The notes under the pieces are model-generated. The model was not told the origin of the DNA, made no database searches, and saw nothing but the letters and a program-made list of their open reading frames with translations. A stretch of 64,000 nucleotides of DNA from contig BPIE01000001.1 of NCBI GenBank assembly GCA_026003935.1, forward strand, positions 1 to 64,000, in the 5' to 3' direction. Positions 1 to 15,100 of this stretch are shown here, piece by piece. Position numbers and translations under genes: made by a program. Within the stretch, counting starts at the first letter, position 1. Every line of letters begins with the position of its first letter. The DNA comes from Tepidiforma sp. Its GTDB lineage: Bacteria; Chloroflexota; Dehalococcoidia; Tepidiformales; Tepidiformaceae.

Positions 1-1084
1 CGGCTTGCCGGCGTAGACATCCAGGGTGAACGAGGCTCGCGCGTGCCCGAGCACCTGCGCGATGACCCGGGGCGGCACGCCGTACTGCGCCATCAGCGTG
101 GGCCGCGAGGTGGCGCAGGTCGTGGAGTCTGATGGTTAGCCCGTGGCGCCGGGCGTGCCGCGTCCACCAGACGGTGAGACTGTCAGGCCGCATCGGGGCC
201 GGGCCGACACTGAAGACAATGTCACCTGCCCGCCAGTCGGCGCCTGAGGCGAGCCGGTGTGCGAGCTGACGTGTCCGCCACTCGCGCAGCGCCTGGACGA
301 CCGGCGGAAGGAGTGGCACCTGGCGGACTCCGGCCCGTGTTTTCGGCTCGCGGACCAGGATGGCGCCGGCGGCAGTGCGCGTGCGGGCCTGCCTAATGCT
401 TGCGGTGCCGACGCCGGCATCAGGGAAGCGGTCGAGGTCGATGTCCTGCCATTCCAGGCCGAGCGCTTCACTGCGCCGCATGCCGGTGTACGCGATCAGG
501 AGGATGGCGGTGCGCCACGGCTGCTCTGCTTCGGCGAGCGAACGGATGAGGCCCTGCAGGTCAATGGTGGTCAGGTCAATGGTGCGTGATTGCGCCGACG
601 GCACCTCGACGGCCTGGGTGACGATGCGCCCGATGAGCTGGAGGCGGAGCGCGTCTTTGAGCGCCTTGCCGAGCACGCGGTGGTGGCTGGCGATGGTCGC
701 GGGGGCGAGCCCCTCGTCCTGCCAGCGGGCGTAGGCCTGCTGGACGTGGATGGGCTTCAGCTGTTGGAGCGGCAGCCGGCCGAGTGCGGGGATGAGGCGG
801 CCTTCGACCGAGGCGCGGTAGCGCTCGAACGTGGTCTCCCGGAGGTGCGGCCGGCGCTGCTCGAGCCACTGGCGGAGCCAGTCGGCGACGGTCAGCCGGG
901 AGGGGTCGACGGCTAGCCCGGTCTCCTGCTCATGGATCAGCTGGGCGAGCCGGGCCTCCGCCTCCCGCTTCGTCCCGTGGAACGTCTCCCACCGGCGCCG
1001 CCGGCGCCCGGTCTGCGGGTCGCGGTCGAGCTCGAGCGAGATGCGCCAGGTGCGGTCGCCGCGCTTCTGGATGCTGCCGCGCAT
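1..1084 (-). pseudogene. Tyrosine recombinase/integrase, 3' end off the window, one frameshift
   Basis: Site-specific recombinase expected to integrate and excise the element that fills the left 16.7 kb. The start ATG at 1084 follows an AGGAGGT ribosome site 4 bases upstream. The N-terminal AP2-like arm-binding segment begins MRGSIQKRGDRTWRIS. The catalytic domain shows the first Arg in YTGMRRSE, the Lys region EPKTRAGVR and HDLRH. After HDLRHLAA the frame breaks: the continuing frame is nonsense, but the next frame reads TLMAQYGVPPRVIAQVLGHA and then the Tyr region FTLDVYAGKP. Removing one G from the run at 100-102 restores a full domain. The remaining C-terminus lies left of position 1. The break may be a homopolymer sequencing error or real inactivation. 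Confidence 0.85.
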
Positions 1085-1170
1085 GGGGACCTCCTCTCAC
1101 GAAGTGTCGCGGACGCTGCGTGGTCGCATCCCCGGCGCCCCGGAGCAGCACCGGGTACGTCTCTGGGCAG

Positions 1171-4316
<3,146 letters not shown>

Positions 4317-4317
<1 letters not shown>

Positions 4318-6536
4318 CAGGTTCCGAGCTCATCTTTCGTGTCTGCCGACGGGGCCGCATCTTCGTCATCGCGCGTTCCTTCCCACTGCGCGCAGATGCC
4401 TTCGACGTCGACCAGCGGGGCCGCATCGCTCACCCAGTACCGGTAGAACTGCGGGTCGCGGCTCCTCGGCACCGGCCTCGCCTCGCGAATCCTTACCAGT
4501 GCAGGCGCCGGAACGCACTCGCCGAGGACGAGCGCGGTCTGGGGTGCGAGCGCTGGGATCTGGTCCAGCATAGGTCCGTAGATGCCCGGAACAATCTCCT
4601 TGAAGTAGCGCAGGTCTTCCGGGTTCTGCAGCCGGTGGACGATGAAGCTGTTGCACTGCGACAGAACGGTCTTCGAAAGCTCGCTTGGCCTTTGAGATGC
4701 CACCACCAGACTTAGACCGTATTTCCGCCCCTCGCGGGCAATCCGCTCGAAGACGAGTCGGGCGATGGACTCCTCCTCAGCGAAGCGCGGCTGCTGAATA
4801 TAGTTATGGGCCTCCTCCAAGACGAGCACGACAGGCAGCGAACCCCGCGCGCCCTCACCGCCGTGTTCACCCAGCCGTTGCAGGAACTCGAGAATCAACC
4901 TGCCGATCAGCGCTGTCACGTTCTCCAGCACCTCGGCTGCAAGCAAGCTCAGGTCGAGGATGACGACATCGACCGCAGGTTTCTTGCCACGCTGCCGGTC
5001 ATAGAAAGGCATGCTTCCCTTGCGAACGTCTGTCTCGTTCGACAATGCAGGTTGCTGTGTCGGTCCAATACCGAGGGTGTCGCGAAGGAATGCGGCCAGT
5101 GCGTGCGCTGGGTTAGGCAACACCTCGCCGACTGGTCCAAAGAGAAAGTCGAAACGCCGATCGGCGAGCAGACGGTCAATGCGAAGGAGCATCGTTCCAG
5201 CGTAATCCCGCGCTCTGGCGCCACCCGATTCCTCGCGGCGGAGGACCTGCTCAAGGTGGCGCGAACGGAATTTCAGCTTGTCGAAGTACGACGGCGCGTC
5301 GGCCGAGCGGCCCGAGGCGCCGGCACTCTCCCCAAGGTGCGCCCCCGTCAGCTTCTGATAAATGGGTTCGAGGGCGTCGCGGATCGCCTTCCTCGCGTCA
5401 GCGGGAAGCACCTTGGGATAAGTGCCTTTGTCAATGCGCGTTTCGGCTTCACTCACGACAGTATCAAGTGCGGCCTCGACATCCGCTTTCGTTAGGGAGT
5501 ACGTAGTCTGCGCATCGGTCCACGCCTGGGTCAGGTCATTCTGCCCAATCCGTGTCTTGAGGCCATTTGCCAAGTCCCGGACATCCTTCGACGTGCTCTC
5601 GTCCTTCCCGGACAGCGACCAGATTCTGTTGATCTCGTGAACGAGTTCCTCACGCAGTACTGCGAGCGGTGTGACGTCACCCGCCTCGTTTCGGGCGAGG
5701 CGCAACGCTTCCAGAAGGACTGGCCGCTGCACCCCCTTCGATGCTTGAAACAGCCGCACAAAGTCCTCGGCATTCATGAACCAATATGGGATCACCAGCC
5801 GGTCACCGTCCATGCTCGGGTCCGATGGGATGTAGAGCGTGTTTCGTGCTGCGGCTTCCTCCCAATTGGCGTCATCCTTCTGCCTCTGGAACGCCGTGCG
5901 GTACTCGCCGTTGGTGTCCAGGATCACGAACGTCGTTCGCTTCACCGCCGGCTGCTCGCGAATCGACTGGATCAGGCTTGCGATCGTGCAGGACTTGCCG
6001 GAACCGGTGCTCCCGAGGATCGCAGCGTGCTTGCCGAAGAACGCGTCCGGATCGATCCGAATGGGTCGCCCCTGCACGACGGCAGATTCGCCGATCGGGA
6101 TGCAGTAACCCGGCTCGTCCGGGTCGGGCGCCGCACCCGCGCCTCGCTCGATCGGACCGAAAATCGCGTCCAGGTCGGCCTGTCCCGCCAAGTGGACCGG
6201 ATTGTCAAGCACCGGGAAGAGCGAAACGCCCTGCCGGAACTTGTCGCCGTCGATCGTTCCGATGAGCGTCGCCTTCATCAGGCGCCTGGCCGCGGGAAGG
6301 GCCACCATCGTCCGGTCGGCCTTCATCTCCGCTTCTTCCACAAGCACCACGCGCGTCACCATCGCAACGAGCCGCCGCGCGCCCACCGGAATGATCACGT
6401 AGGAGTTGATGCGCCCGACTTCCTGGGGGCCTTCGTAGGTGCTCCGGCTCATTCCCTTCAAGTCGCGGTTCAACTCAATACTGACCTGCGCGGTGTCGAC
6501 CGCCACCACGCGTCCGATCTCGAAGTCAGTCGCCAT
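4317..6536 (-). CDS. herA: HerA-type hexameric ATPase/DNA translocase of a SIR2-HerA defence pair
   Basis: A 739-residue HerA/FtsK-superfamily ATPase. The N-terminal HAS-barrel-like segment (about 1-90) starts [20 protein letters not shown]. Walker A GSTGSGKS lies near residue 170, and Walker [10 protein letters not shown] near 570, with the downstream sensor region [11 protein letters not shown]. The frame is open upstream of 6536, but that extension is antisense-like in composition and buried in the sir2 gene, so ATG 6536 is chosen. It overlaps the 3' end of sir2 by 11 bases. In described SIR2-HerA systems the ATPase assembles with a SIR2 NADase into a large complex that depletes NAD+ on phage infection. 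That role here is inferred from gene pairing and domains. Confidence 0.88.
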
Positions 6537-7889
6537 CAAGAGCGCCTCCCTGCGCAGGGCTACTCTCCGCGAGCGCGCGATGCGTGGCGAGGACCTTCTT
6601 GCGAATCTCCTCGTCCCGCAGGTCGGGAAGGACCTGGTCCACGAAACCCGCGAGCGTCCCGAGCGTCGGCCCTTCGGCAATCCAGACCCGTCGATCCTTC
6701 TGTGCCCGCAGTGTCTTCACGAAAGGGCTCTTCGGAGCCGGATCGACGATGACGAGTGTGAAGCTCGGCACGGCGAGGGCTTGGCGGATGATCGCATTCA
6801 CGTGTTCGTCGCCGAAGCCGTAGCCGATGACGAAGAGCACCGACTGTGGCCGAACGACAGCAGCGGCGAACCGCCGGAATAATTCCGAGTAGGGCATGCC
6901 CAGCGTCTCGCCGTACTTGGCCGGCGTCGGGTAGATCAGGAGCGGCTGCGACCCGGCAGGATCGAAGGCTGCCGACTGGACACCGTAGGGATTGTCGATG
7001 GTGGGCTCGCTCGCCGTCCACGTGATCGAGCCGTGCAGTTTGTAAAGGTGCAGCACCCGGTCGAAGCGATGAACCTGGCCCTCCGTCGTCTCCGCCGGAA
7101 AGTAGAGATCCTGCTCGTAGCTCTCAGGCCGAAACACGCGGCGCTGGGTGCCGACGAAGCCATCGAGGAGGACGACACCCTCGGCGTCCGACGCCTGCTC
7201 GACGAGCGTGTCGTAGTTGAGCGTGAAGACGTTCACCCGCTTCAGGTTGAGCGGACGCGTCAGGAGCTTGCGAATGAAGGTCTTGTAGGTGGAAAGACCG
7301 CCTTCCTTCTCGGGGGCCGGGAGCTCACAGGCGCGTGCCAGCGCCTGCGTGGCGTGACGGAGGCACGTTTCGAAATCATCCGATTTCGCGTCGAGCGGCG
7401 GGGAACCGTCCACGCGCAGCCGTCCGCCGGCGGTGGGCAGAGCGGAGCGCCACCGATGCAGTGTGCGAGCACCTGCTCGAAGTTTGCGGGAGTCCTCGCA
7501 CCTCGTTGCCTTGAATGCTGCGCGTCGAGCCAGATCCTCGTCACGGGTGACTGGTGCCGTGTCGCCGCCCGAGTGCGCACAGCCAAGTAGAAGACTCTCA
7601 CCCATCGGCGGACACGGGCCTGTGCTCCGCCCGCGATCCGTTCGCTTGAGCAAGTCCTGCTCATCCAGCGGGACGGAGCCGATCAGTGCCCCCCGCAATC
7701 CACCGATGCGCCCGCGCCGAGCAGGAACGACACAGTCTCCGTCTTCAGGAGCGTCCCGACCCGAACGCGAATGTCGTCGAGCCCTTCCCGCGGCAAGGGC
7801 TGGGTTGGCGTCTCTATCAACTCGAACCGACCGAAGCGAGGTCCTCGCCGCCAATCTCGAAACGGTCCCTGGCTGGTGATGTGCTTCGT

Positions 7890-7893
<4 letters not shown>
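6526..7893 (-). pseudogene. SIR2-family NADase partner of HerA, 5' third disrupted by several frameshifts
   Basis: The 3' two thirds read cleanly as a SIR2_2-type protein: FTLNYDTLVEQ, the catalytic-His motif YKLHGSITW (near nt 7035) and VIGYGFGDEHVN. The NAD-binding N-terminus is present but scattered over frames. SFLLGAGASVDCGG sits at about 7690-7735 in one frame and stops at a six-base C run (7689-7694). ALIGSVPLDEQDLL follows in the second frame, RVRRWVRVFYLAV (about 7600-7640) and NFEQVL (7467-7484) lie in the third, and the second frame resumes near 7460. At least three indels are needed. The ATG overlaps the hsdS stop (ATGA), so it was built as part of the operon. Either real decay or clustered read errors could explain this. 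Confidence 0.8.
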
Positions 7894-9165
<1,272 letters not shown>

Positions 9166-9176
<11 letters not shown>

Positions 9177-9519
9177 AGCCCTGCTCCTCCAACCGTTTCA
9201 CAAGCGCCTCGGTCTGGTGTTTTAGAACGGGGATGTCTCTTTCGACCGTCCTCCAGACTTCCTGCAGGTCCACCCCGAAATACTCGTGAACGACCACATT
9301 CCGCATGGCGACAATCTGCGCCCAGGGTATCTCGGGGTGGGACTCATGAAAGGCTTTGCCGAGCCGGGCGGCCGCCTCTCCGATGAGCTGAATGTGGTAC
9401 AAGATCCAGGTCTGGATCAGTTCTTCCTGTTCAAACGCCTCTTGGCCCCGGGCGGCATAGCGCTCGATCTTGGCGATGGCGTCCAACATGTCTTTCAAGC
9501 GTTCCTGGGGTTCCCTCAT
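9166..9519 (-). CDS. hepT: HepT-like HEPN-domain ribonuclease toxin (DUF86)
   Basis: A 117-residue all-helical HEPN protein. The signature RNVVVHEYFG carries the RX4HXY motif (R73, H78, Y80) of HepT toxins, RNases that are neutralised when their antitoxin adds AMP groups to the tyrosine. The ATG at 9519 overlaps the stop of the upstream mntA gene (ATGA); an in-frame extension to 9624 lacks family character and was rejected. The pair is the MNT-HEPN toxin-antitoxin class. Its position between hsdM and hsdS, coupled on both sides, suggests it is co-expressed with the restriction system. The RNase activity is family knowledge, not shown here. Confidence 0.9.
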
Positions 9520-9806
9520 AGTGGGACGGCCTCTTGTAACACCCGCTCCCGAATCCGGGGCTTGATGCCGCGACTGCTCACCACGTCCACCTTCACCCCC
9601 ACCAGCTCCTGAAGCTCCAGCCAAAGCCCGGCATGGTCCAGCAGACTGCGGCTGGGCTCGAAGTCAACAATGAGGTCAAGGTCGCTTTGTTCGTCCGCCT
9701 CCCCGCGGGCGACGGAGCCGAAGACCCGCACATTGCGGGCACCGTACTTGGCGCACACCTTCAGGATTTCCTCGCGTTTGACGTGTAACAGCTCCTCAAG
9801 CGTCAT
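9516..9806 (-). CDS. mntA: MntA-like minimal nucleotidyltransferase antitoxin
   Basis: A 96-residue minimal nucleotidyltransferase. It has the [20 protein letters not shown] core, matching the GSX10DXD active site (G30, S31, D42, D44), and a later region [12 protein letters not shown]. In characterised pairs this enzyme AMPylates the HEPN toxin encoded next to it. It overlaps hsdM upstream by 11 bases and hepT downstream by 4, so all three are translationally linked. Length and motifs are complete. Confidence 0.9.
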   Translation of the reverse strand: MTLEELLHVKREEILKVCAKYGARNVRVFGSVARGEADEQSDLDLIVDFEPSRSLLDHAGLWLELQELVGVKVDVVSSRGIKPRIRERVLQEAVPL

Positions 9807-11442
9807 AGCCCAGCTCCCTTAGGTTCTTCCAGATGGCCTCGTCCAGCCGCCGGGCTTCGGCTTGCTGCTGGGCAAGCTGCGCTACCAGCCGCTGCATCTT
9901 CTCCTCGAACGGCTCGTCGTCGTCCTCCTGCACCTCGGCGCCGACGTAGCGCCCGGGGGTGAGCACGTGGCCGTGCTTGCGGATCTCCTCGAGCGTCGCG
10001 CTCTTGCAGAAGCCGGGGACGTCCTTGTACTCGCCCGCTTCCTTCTCGCCTCGCCACGCGTGGTAGGTGTTCGCGATGCGAGTGATGTCTTCGTCGGTGA
10101 GCTCGCGGTGGGTACGGTCCACCATGCGGCCCATCTTGCGGGCGTCGATGAAGAGGATGTGTCCGCGACGGTCGCGGAATTTGCCGTTCTGGCGGTCGCG
10201 CGCGAGGAACCACAAGCAGGCGGGGATCTGCGTGGAGTAGAAGAGCTGGCCGGGCAGGGCCACCATGCAGTCCACGAGGTCGGCCTCGATCAGGTTCTTG
10301 CGAATCTCACCCTCGCCGGACTGGTTGGACGACATCGAGCCGTTGGCGAGCACGAAGCCAGCCACGCCCGCGGGGGCGAGGTGGTGCACGATGTGCTGCA
10401 CCCACGCGAAGTTGGCGTTGCCCACCGGCGGCACGCCGTACTGCCAGCGCTTGTCGTCGCGCAGGCGCTCGCCGCCCCAGTCCGAGACGTTGAAGGGCGG
10501 ATTGGCAAGGATGAAGTCGGCCTTCAGGTCGGGGAAGCGGTCGTTGTGGAAGGTGTCGCCGTGGGCGATCTGGCCGTCGATGCCGCGGATGGCGAGGTTC
10601 ATCTTGGCGATCCGCCAGGTGGTGTAGTTCAGCTCCTGGCCGTAGATGGAGATCTCCGACCTGGCCCTGCCGCCGTTGCCGTTGCCGCTGGCGTGCGCGC
10701 GGATGAACTCCACCGACTGGACGAACATCCCGCCCGAGCCGCAGCACGGGTCGTAGACTCGGCCGCGGAACGGTTCGAGCATTTCAACGAGCAGGCGAAC
10801 GATACAGCGGGGCGTATAGAACTCCCCGCCCTTCTTCCCCTCGGCGCTCGCGAACTGGGAGAGGAAGTATTCGTAGACGCGGCCGAGCACGTCCTTCGCG
10901 CGCGATGCCTCGTCGCCGACCTTAATGTTGCTGATCAGGTCGATGAGCTGGCCGAGGCGCTGCTTGTCGAGCGCCGGGCGGGCGTAGTCCTTGGGCAGCA
11001 CGCCCTTGAGCGCCGGGTTGTCGCGTTCGATGCCCGCCATTGCGTCATCGACGAGCTGCCCGATGGTGGGCTGCTTCGCCTGCGACTGGAGATACTCCCA
11101 GCGGGCCTCGGGCGGCACCCAGAAGACGTTGTCCCCGCGGTATTCGTCCGGGTCTTCGGGGTCCGCGCCCTGGTCGCGCTCAGCTTCGAGCCGGGCGTGG
11201 TGCTCTTCGAAGGCATCCGAGATGTACTTGAGGAAGATGAGGCCGAGCACGACGTGTTTGTACTCGGCGGCATCCATCGCGCCGCGGAGCGCGTCGGCCA
11301 TCTTCCACAGCTGGGCTTCGTAGCCGAGGATTGCGCCGCTGGTGTCCGCGGATGCCGGCTCGCGGCGGCGCGGGCGGCCGCGCGATGCGAACTCCAGCGA
11401 GATGGTCGTGAGCGTCTGCGGGTCAAACGTGGGGTCAGCCAT
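9796..11442 (-). CDS. hsdM: Type I restriction-modification DNA methyltransferase (HsdM)
   Basis: N6-adenine methyltransferase subunit, first gene of the defence operon. The 548 residues show an N-terminal helical domain ([14 protein letters not shown]), the SAM motif DPCCGSGGM (231-239) and the catalytic NPPF (314-317). ATG 11442 follows a GGAGGA ribosome site 7 bases upstream. The stop lies inside mntA. No frameshift is seen. The operon promoter should lie in the roughly 700 bases upstream, but no convincing -35/-10 pair was picked out. Confidence 0.96.
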   Translation of the reverse strand: MADPTFDPQTLTTISLEFASRGRPRRREPASADTSGAILGYEAQLWKMADALRGAMDAAEYKHVVLGLIFLKYISDAFEEHHARLEAERDQGADPEDPDEYRGDNVFWVPPEARWEYLQSQAKQPTIGQLVDDAMAGIERDNPALKGVLPKDYARPALDKQRLGQLIDLISNIKVGDEASRAKDVLGRVYEYFLSQFASAEGKKGGEFYTPRCIVRLLVEMLEPFRGRVYDPCCGSGGMFVQSVEFIRAHASGNGNGGRARSEISIYGQELNYTTWRIAKMNLAIRGIDGQIAHGDTFHNDRFPDLKADFILANPPFNVSDWGGERLRDDKRWQYGVPPVGNANFAWVQHIVHHLAPAGVAGFVLANGSMSSNQSGEGEIRKNLIEADLVDCMVALPGQLFYSTQIPACLWFLARDRQNGKFRDRRGHILFIDARKMGRMVDRTHRELTDEDITRIANTYHAWRGEKEAGEYKDVPGFCKSATLEEIRKHGHVLTPGRYVGAEVQEDDDEPFEEKMQRLVAQLAQQQAEARRLDEAIWKNLRELGYDA

Positions 11443-12151
11443 CGGGTGTCCTCCGGCGGTATGCGTGGATGGCCTGTGATTCTACCCTCCCCGCAACGAC
11501 AACCACTGTCGTTTTTCTGTCGCCGGTGGCCCCGCGGCGTCAGCAAGGAACCCCTCACGGGCACCGGCCGTTCGCGCAGTCCTCGGGATTTCCCAGCATC
11601 CACCGCCAGCGTTTGTCGACATTCAAGAGGTGGAACGTGTCGGTCTGCTGCGTCCCGGCGTGCGCGAACTCCTGCTCTGATAGAGCTTCCGCGCCACCTG
11701 CTGGCGTCTGTGCCGTCCGTGTCTGGCGCGGCGGGATTCGGTTCGTCTACCATCGGCTCACCCCAGTTTGGAACAGGTGTTCTCATCCCATGCCGGAGCT
11801 GGTCGTCATCGTCATCGAGACCCCGTCCTCCGCCGAGCTCGCGGCATGGCTGGCTCAGTGCCCGGGGCGGGTGGCGCTGGGCCCGCGCCTTGTGCCCTCT
11901 CCTCTTGGCCGGGGCGGGACGCTCGCCCGGTCCGCACGGCGTTCGTGGTCGCGCGGCGGGTCTGCGGTATTTTCCGCTCCCACTGCCGCTTTTCCGCGCC
12001 GTCTTCGCGAGCTGGTCCGCGAAGTAGAGGTCAGGCATGGGCGGAATTCTACCGGTCGGCGGCGCCCGGCGCGCAGGGCCCGCCCCGGTGCCGAACGCGA
12101 GCTCCGCCGTCGTCTCGCGGCAGATCGGGACCTGCTGCGGTCCCTCGGCCG
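11443..12151. other. Region between hsdM and the primase gene, mostly unassigned
   Basis: About 700 bases without a confident gene. It holds one probable small coding stretch (11555-11753). An ATG at 12155 overlaps the primase stop as ATGA on the minus strand and opens MTAEGPQQVPICRETTAELAF. That frame stays open into hsdM but turns arginine/proline-rich and overlaps hsdM in another frame, so its true end is unknown; an indel may hide it. Nothing on the plus strand looks coding. This region should also contain the promoter of the defence operon. Confidence 0.4.
11555..11753 (-). CDS. Possible small hypothetical protein, apparently frameshifted
   Basis: Two frames join plausibly. ATG 11753 opens [19 protein letters not shown], and the next frame carries [19 protein letters not shown] and then [19 protein letters not shown], ending at a TGA at 11555-11557. 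The second part has normal amino-acid composition, unlike the arginine-rich shadow frames around it, but has no start codon of its own before an upstream stop. One indel near 11690 would give a protein of about 65 residues just upstream of hsdM. No family is recognised. Confidence 0.3.
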
Positions 12152-15100
12152 TCATGCGAACCGCGCCTCGAGGAGTGCGAGCGCCTGCCGGAGGTTCTTG
12201 GCATCTGTGAACTGGACGAACGTCTTCCAAGACTCTTCGCCGGGGCCGGCCGCCAGGTGCGCAAAGACCTGTAGCCGCGGCCAGCCGGCTGACTCGGCGA
12301 GGCTGAGGGCTCGCCGGGCGGCGGGGTCCTCGAGGCTGCGGGGCGGTTCTGCGACGGCTAGGGGTGTCTTATCTCCAGGAATGTGGCCAGTGTGGCCAGT
12401 GTGGCCGGCGGGCGCCTCCCCAGATTCAGCGTCAGCGGCCGCGGCCACATTTTCTGGCCACATTTTGCTTTCGCCGGGGCCGAGTTGTGGCCACAAAATG
12501 TGGCCAGCGGGTGCCGGCGCAGATTCAGCGCGGGTCCGGGCCACACTGGCCACACTGGCCACATCTTGGGACATGAGACGCCCTAGAGGGAGAATGAGCA
12601 CCCGCCGCCGCTGGCCGGCGACGCTCCGGCGCGGGGTGTAATAGGTCCGGCCGCCTGCCGCCTCGGGGGTGATCAGCCGCCGCTCGGCCAGCCGTTTGTG
12701 GAGGGCGTGCCGCGTCACCGCGAGCGGCTCCCCTTGCTCCCGCGCGAGCCGCTGGACGGCGGCGAACGAAGCCTCGGGCTCGAGCAACAGGACGTCGCCT
12801 TCGAGCCAGCCAATGCAGTCCCCGGCGCCGATGAGGTTGCCGTCCCGGCCTGCCGGCCGCCAACCCCACCGTTCGTATTCACGAGGCGCACCGCCTTTGA
12901 CGTCGGCGACGTGGGCCCGGCCGGCGGCGATGGCGGCCCAGAGCAGCCCGAGCCAGCGCCCGACCGGGTCGGCGTCGCTGAGGTGCTCGGCCTGCCCGGC
13001 GCCGGCGGCGAGCAGCGCCTCCCAGCCCCCCCGGAGGAGGGCGTCGGCCTCGGCCGGGCTGAGGGCGCCGCAGTCGGCTGCGAACGCCGCCAGCTGTTCG
13101 AGGCCCGCCATGAGCCCGGCGACCGTCTCGGCCGTCCTGGGGTGGCGGAACCCGGCCGCCGCGGCCTCCTCCCGGAGCGCGGCCGTCCGTTTCCAGAGGT
13201 CCGCGCGCAGCCCCGCGATGCGGGGTGCGAGCCACCGGAGATAGCCCGCCATCGCGCGCGCGAGCGTGCCTTCCCGGGCATGCTGCTGGAGGCGGGAGAG
13301 CGCGCCCAGGTCGACCGTCCCTTCGGCGACCTCGAGCACCAGCATCCGCGCCCGGAGCGACTCGCCGGTGGGGAAGTCCTCGCCGGTGCCGACGATGAGC
13401 GCCTCCGGCGTGTACTCTGGGGCGAGGGTGCCGTCCGCCCGCATCCGCTGCCGCCCGGACCGGTTCGCGGCGCCCCGGATGACGCGGTCGGCCCGCCGAT
13501 GGAGGGCGGCTGCTGCCCAGGGGTCGCGCGGCACGAAGTCGTCCACGACGAGGACGGCGTCCCGTGCCAGCGCCGCGAGCCGCTCGAGCGCGTTGTCCGT
13601 GGTCTCCCAGGAGACGAGGCCGCTGGCTGCCCAGTCGGCGCCGAAGAAGGCCTGCACGACGGCCGCGAGCGACGTCTTGCGGGTGCCGGTGCGGCCCGCG
13701 AGGAAGAGGGAGAGCCCAGCCGCGCCGAGCGGGGCGCGGGAGACCGCCGCCAGGAGCGGGAGGCTCACCCGGCGGTCGGCCGCTTCGAGGAGCCCGAGCG
13801 CCGCCCTGACGGAGGCCTGGAGCTCCTCCCCGTCGGGCGGTGCCGGCAGGACGAACGCCCGGAGCCTGCTGTCGAGCCTGACGGCGACCGAGGGGTCGTG
13901 CCCGCCGTCGCCGATGGCGCCGCCGCCATGCAGGTAGACCATGCGGCCGTCGACCTCCCGCCAGCCGGTGTGGCCGTAGGTCGTCACGCGCGGCGGGTCG
14001 CCCGAGAGGAGCTGGACTGCCTCCCGCACGCGGTCGCGGGTCGTCATGCCGGCCTTGACGACGCACCCGGTGCCCCATTCGAGGGCCCAGCTCAGTCCGG
14101 GAAAGCGGGCGGCCGGGACGATGAGCGGGCGAAGCTGCTGCGTCCCTTTGTGGCCGGCGATCACGAGCCGCACCTGCCGGTCGGCGCCGTCGTCGAACAC
14201 CTCCTCTCGGATGACCCGGGCGCAGAAGTTCGTCAAGGTCACCTCGACGGTGCCCTCGCGGGTCGGCTGGTCATAGACGATGCCGCGGGGGGTCTCCCGG
14301 TACGGTGCGGCCTCGCGCCAGTCGCCCCAGCCGGCCGGCGCCTCGTCCTCCGGCGGCGCCGCAGCGGCGGCGAGCAGCCCCAGCAGCTCCTCGGCGGTCC
14401 CGCCGCGGGCGACGAAGTCGGCGGCGTCGTCGCCGGGCTCCAGCGCGCCGTTCCACGCGACCACCCGGACATCCTCGACCCCGGCCTTGCGCAGGTTCGC
14501 GGCGACCCGCTGCATATGGGCGGCACCCGGGGGGTCGTGGTCCGGCCAGAGGTAGACGATCCGACCGCTGAGCCACCCGAGCGCTTCGGGCGCCGGCGCC
14601 GACGAGGCCCCGGTGACGGTCCCGAGGGCGGTGACCCCCGCCGCCTCCTCGAGCGCTGCGAGGGCCTCGGCGGCCTTCTCGCCCTCGCAGATGACGACGG
14701 GTGCGCTCGGCTTCCGGGCGGCGGCCTCCGAGCGGTAGAGCGGGAGGGCCGAGGACTGGACGCCGCCGAGCCCGCGCCGGCCGTCCGGCAGCGTCCAGTG
14801 GATGCGTTTTCCGTCGCCGGGCTCGTCGATGCGGACGTGGGTCGCGACGTGGGCGCCGTCCGGGGTGCAGACCTTGTAGCGCGTCTCGTGGCGGTCCCGC
14901 TTGGCAGGCCGCACCTGCCCGGCCGGCCGCCGCAGCCCGAGCCCGCGCCGCTCGAGCGCCGCCAGCACCGCATCCTGGGGGCAGCCGGCGAAGCAGTGGA
15001 CCAGCACCCGGCCGGCCTTCGCCTCCACCGAGAGCGAGGGCACCTGGTCGCCGTGCGCCGGGCAGTGGGTGTTCCCCTTCCCCGCCTGCGCGGCCGACCG

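Noticed and set aside
9862-12027. 721-residue plus-strand frame
   Set aside because: Antisense to hsdM and running into the unassigned gap; no ribosome site or motif.
10935-12230. 431-residue minus-strand frame overlapping hsdM
   Set aside because: The part inside hsdM is in the wrong frame and arginine/serine-rich. Only the start near 12155 may be real.
12382-12565. CRISPR array
   Set aside because: Units are 9 bases and inverted, without unique 30-base spacers or cas genes.
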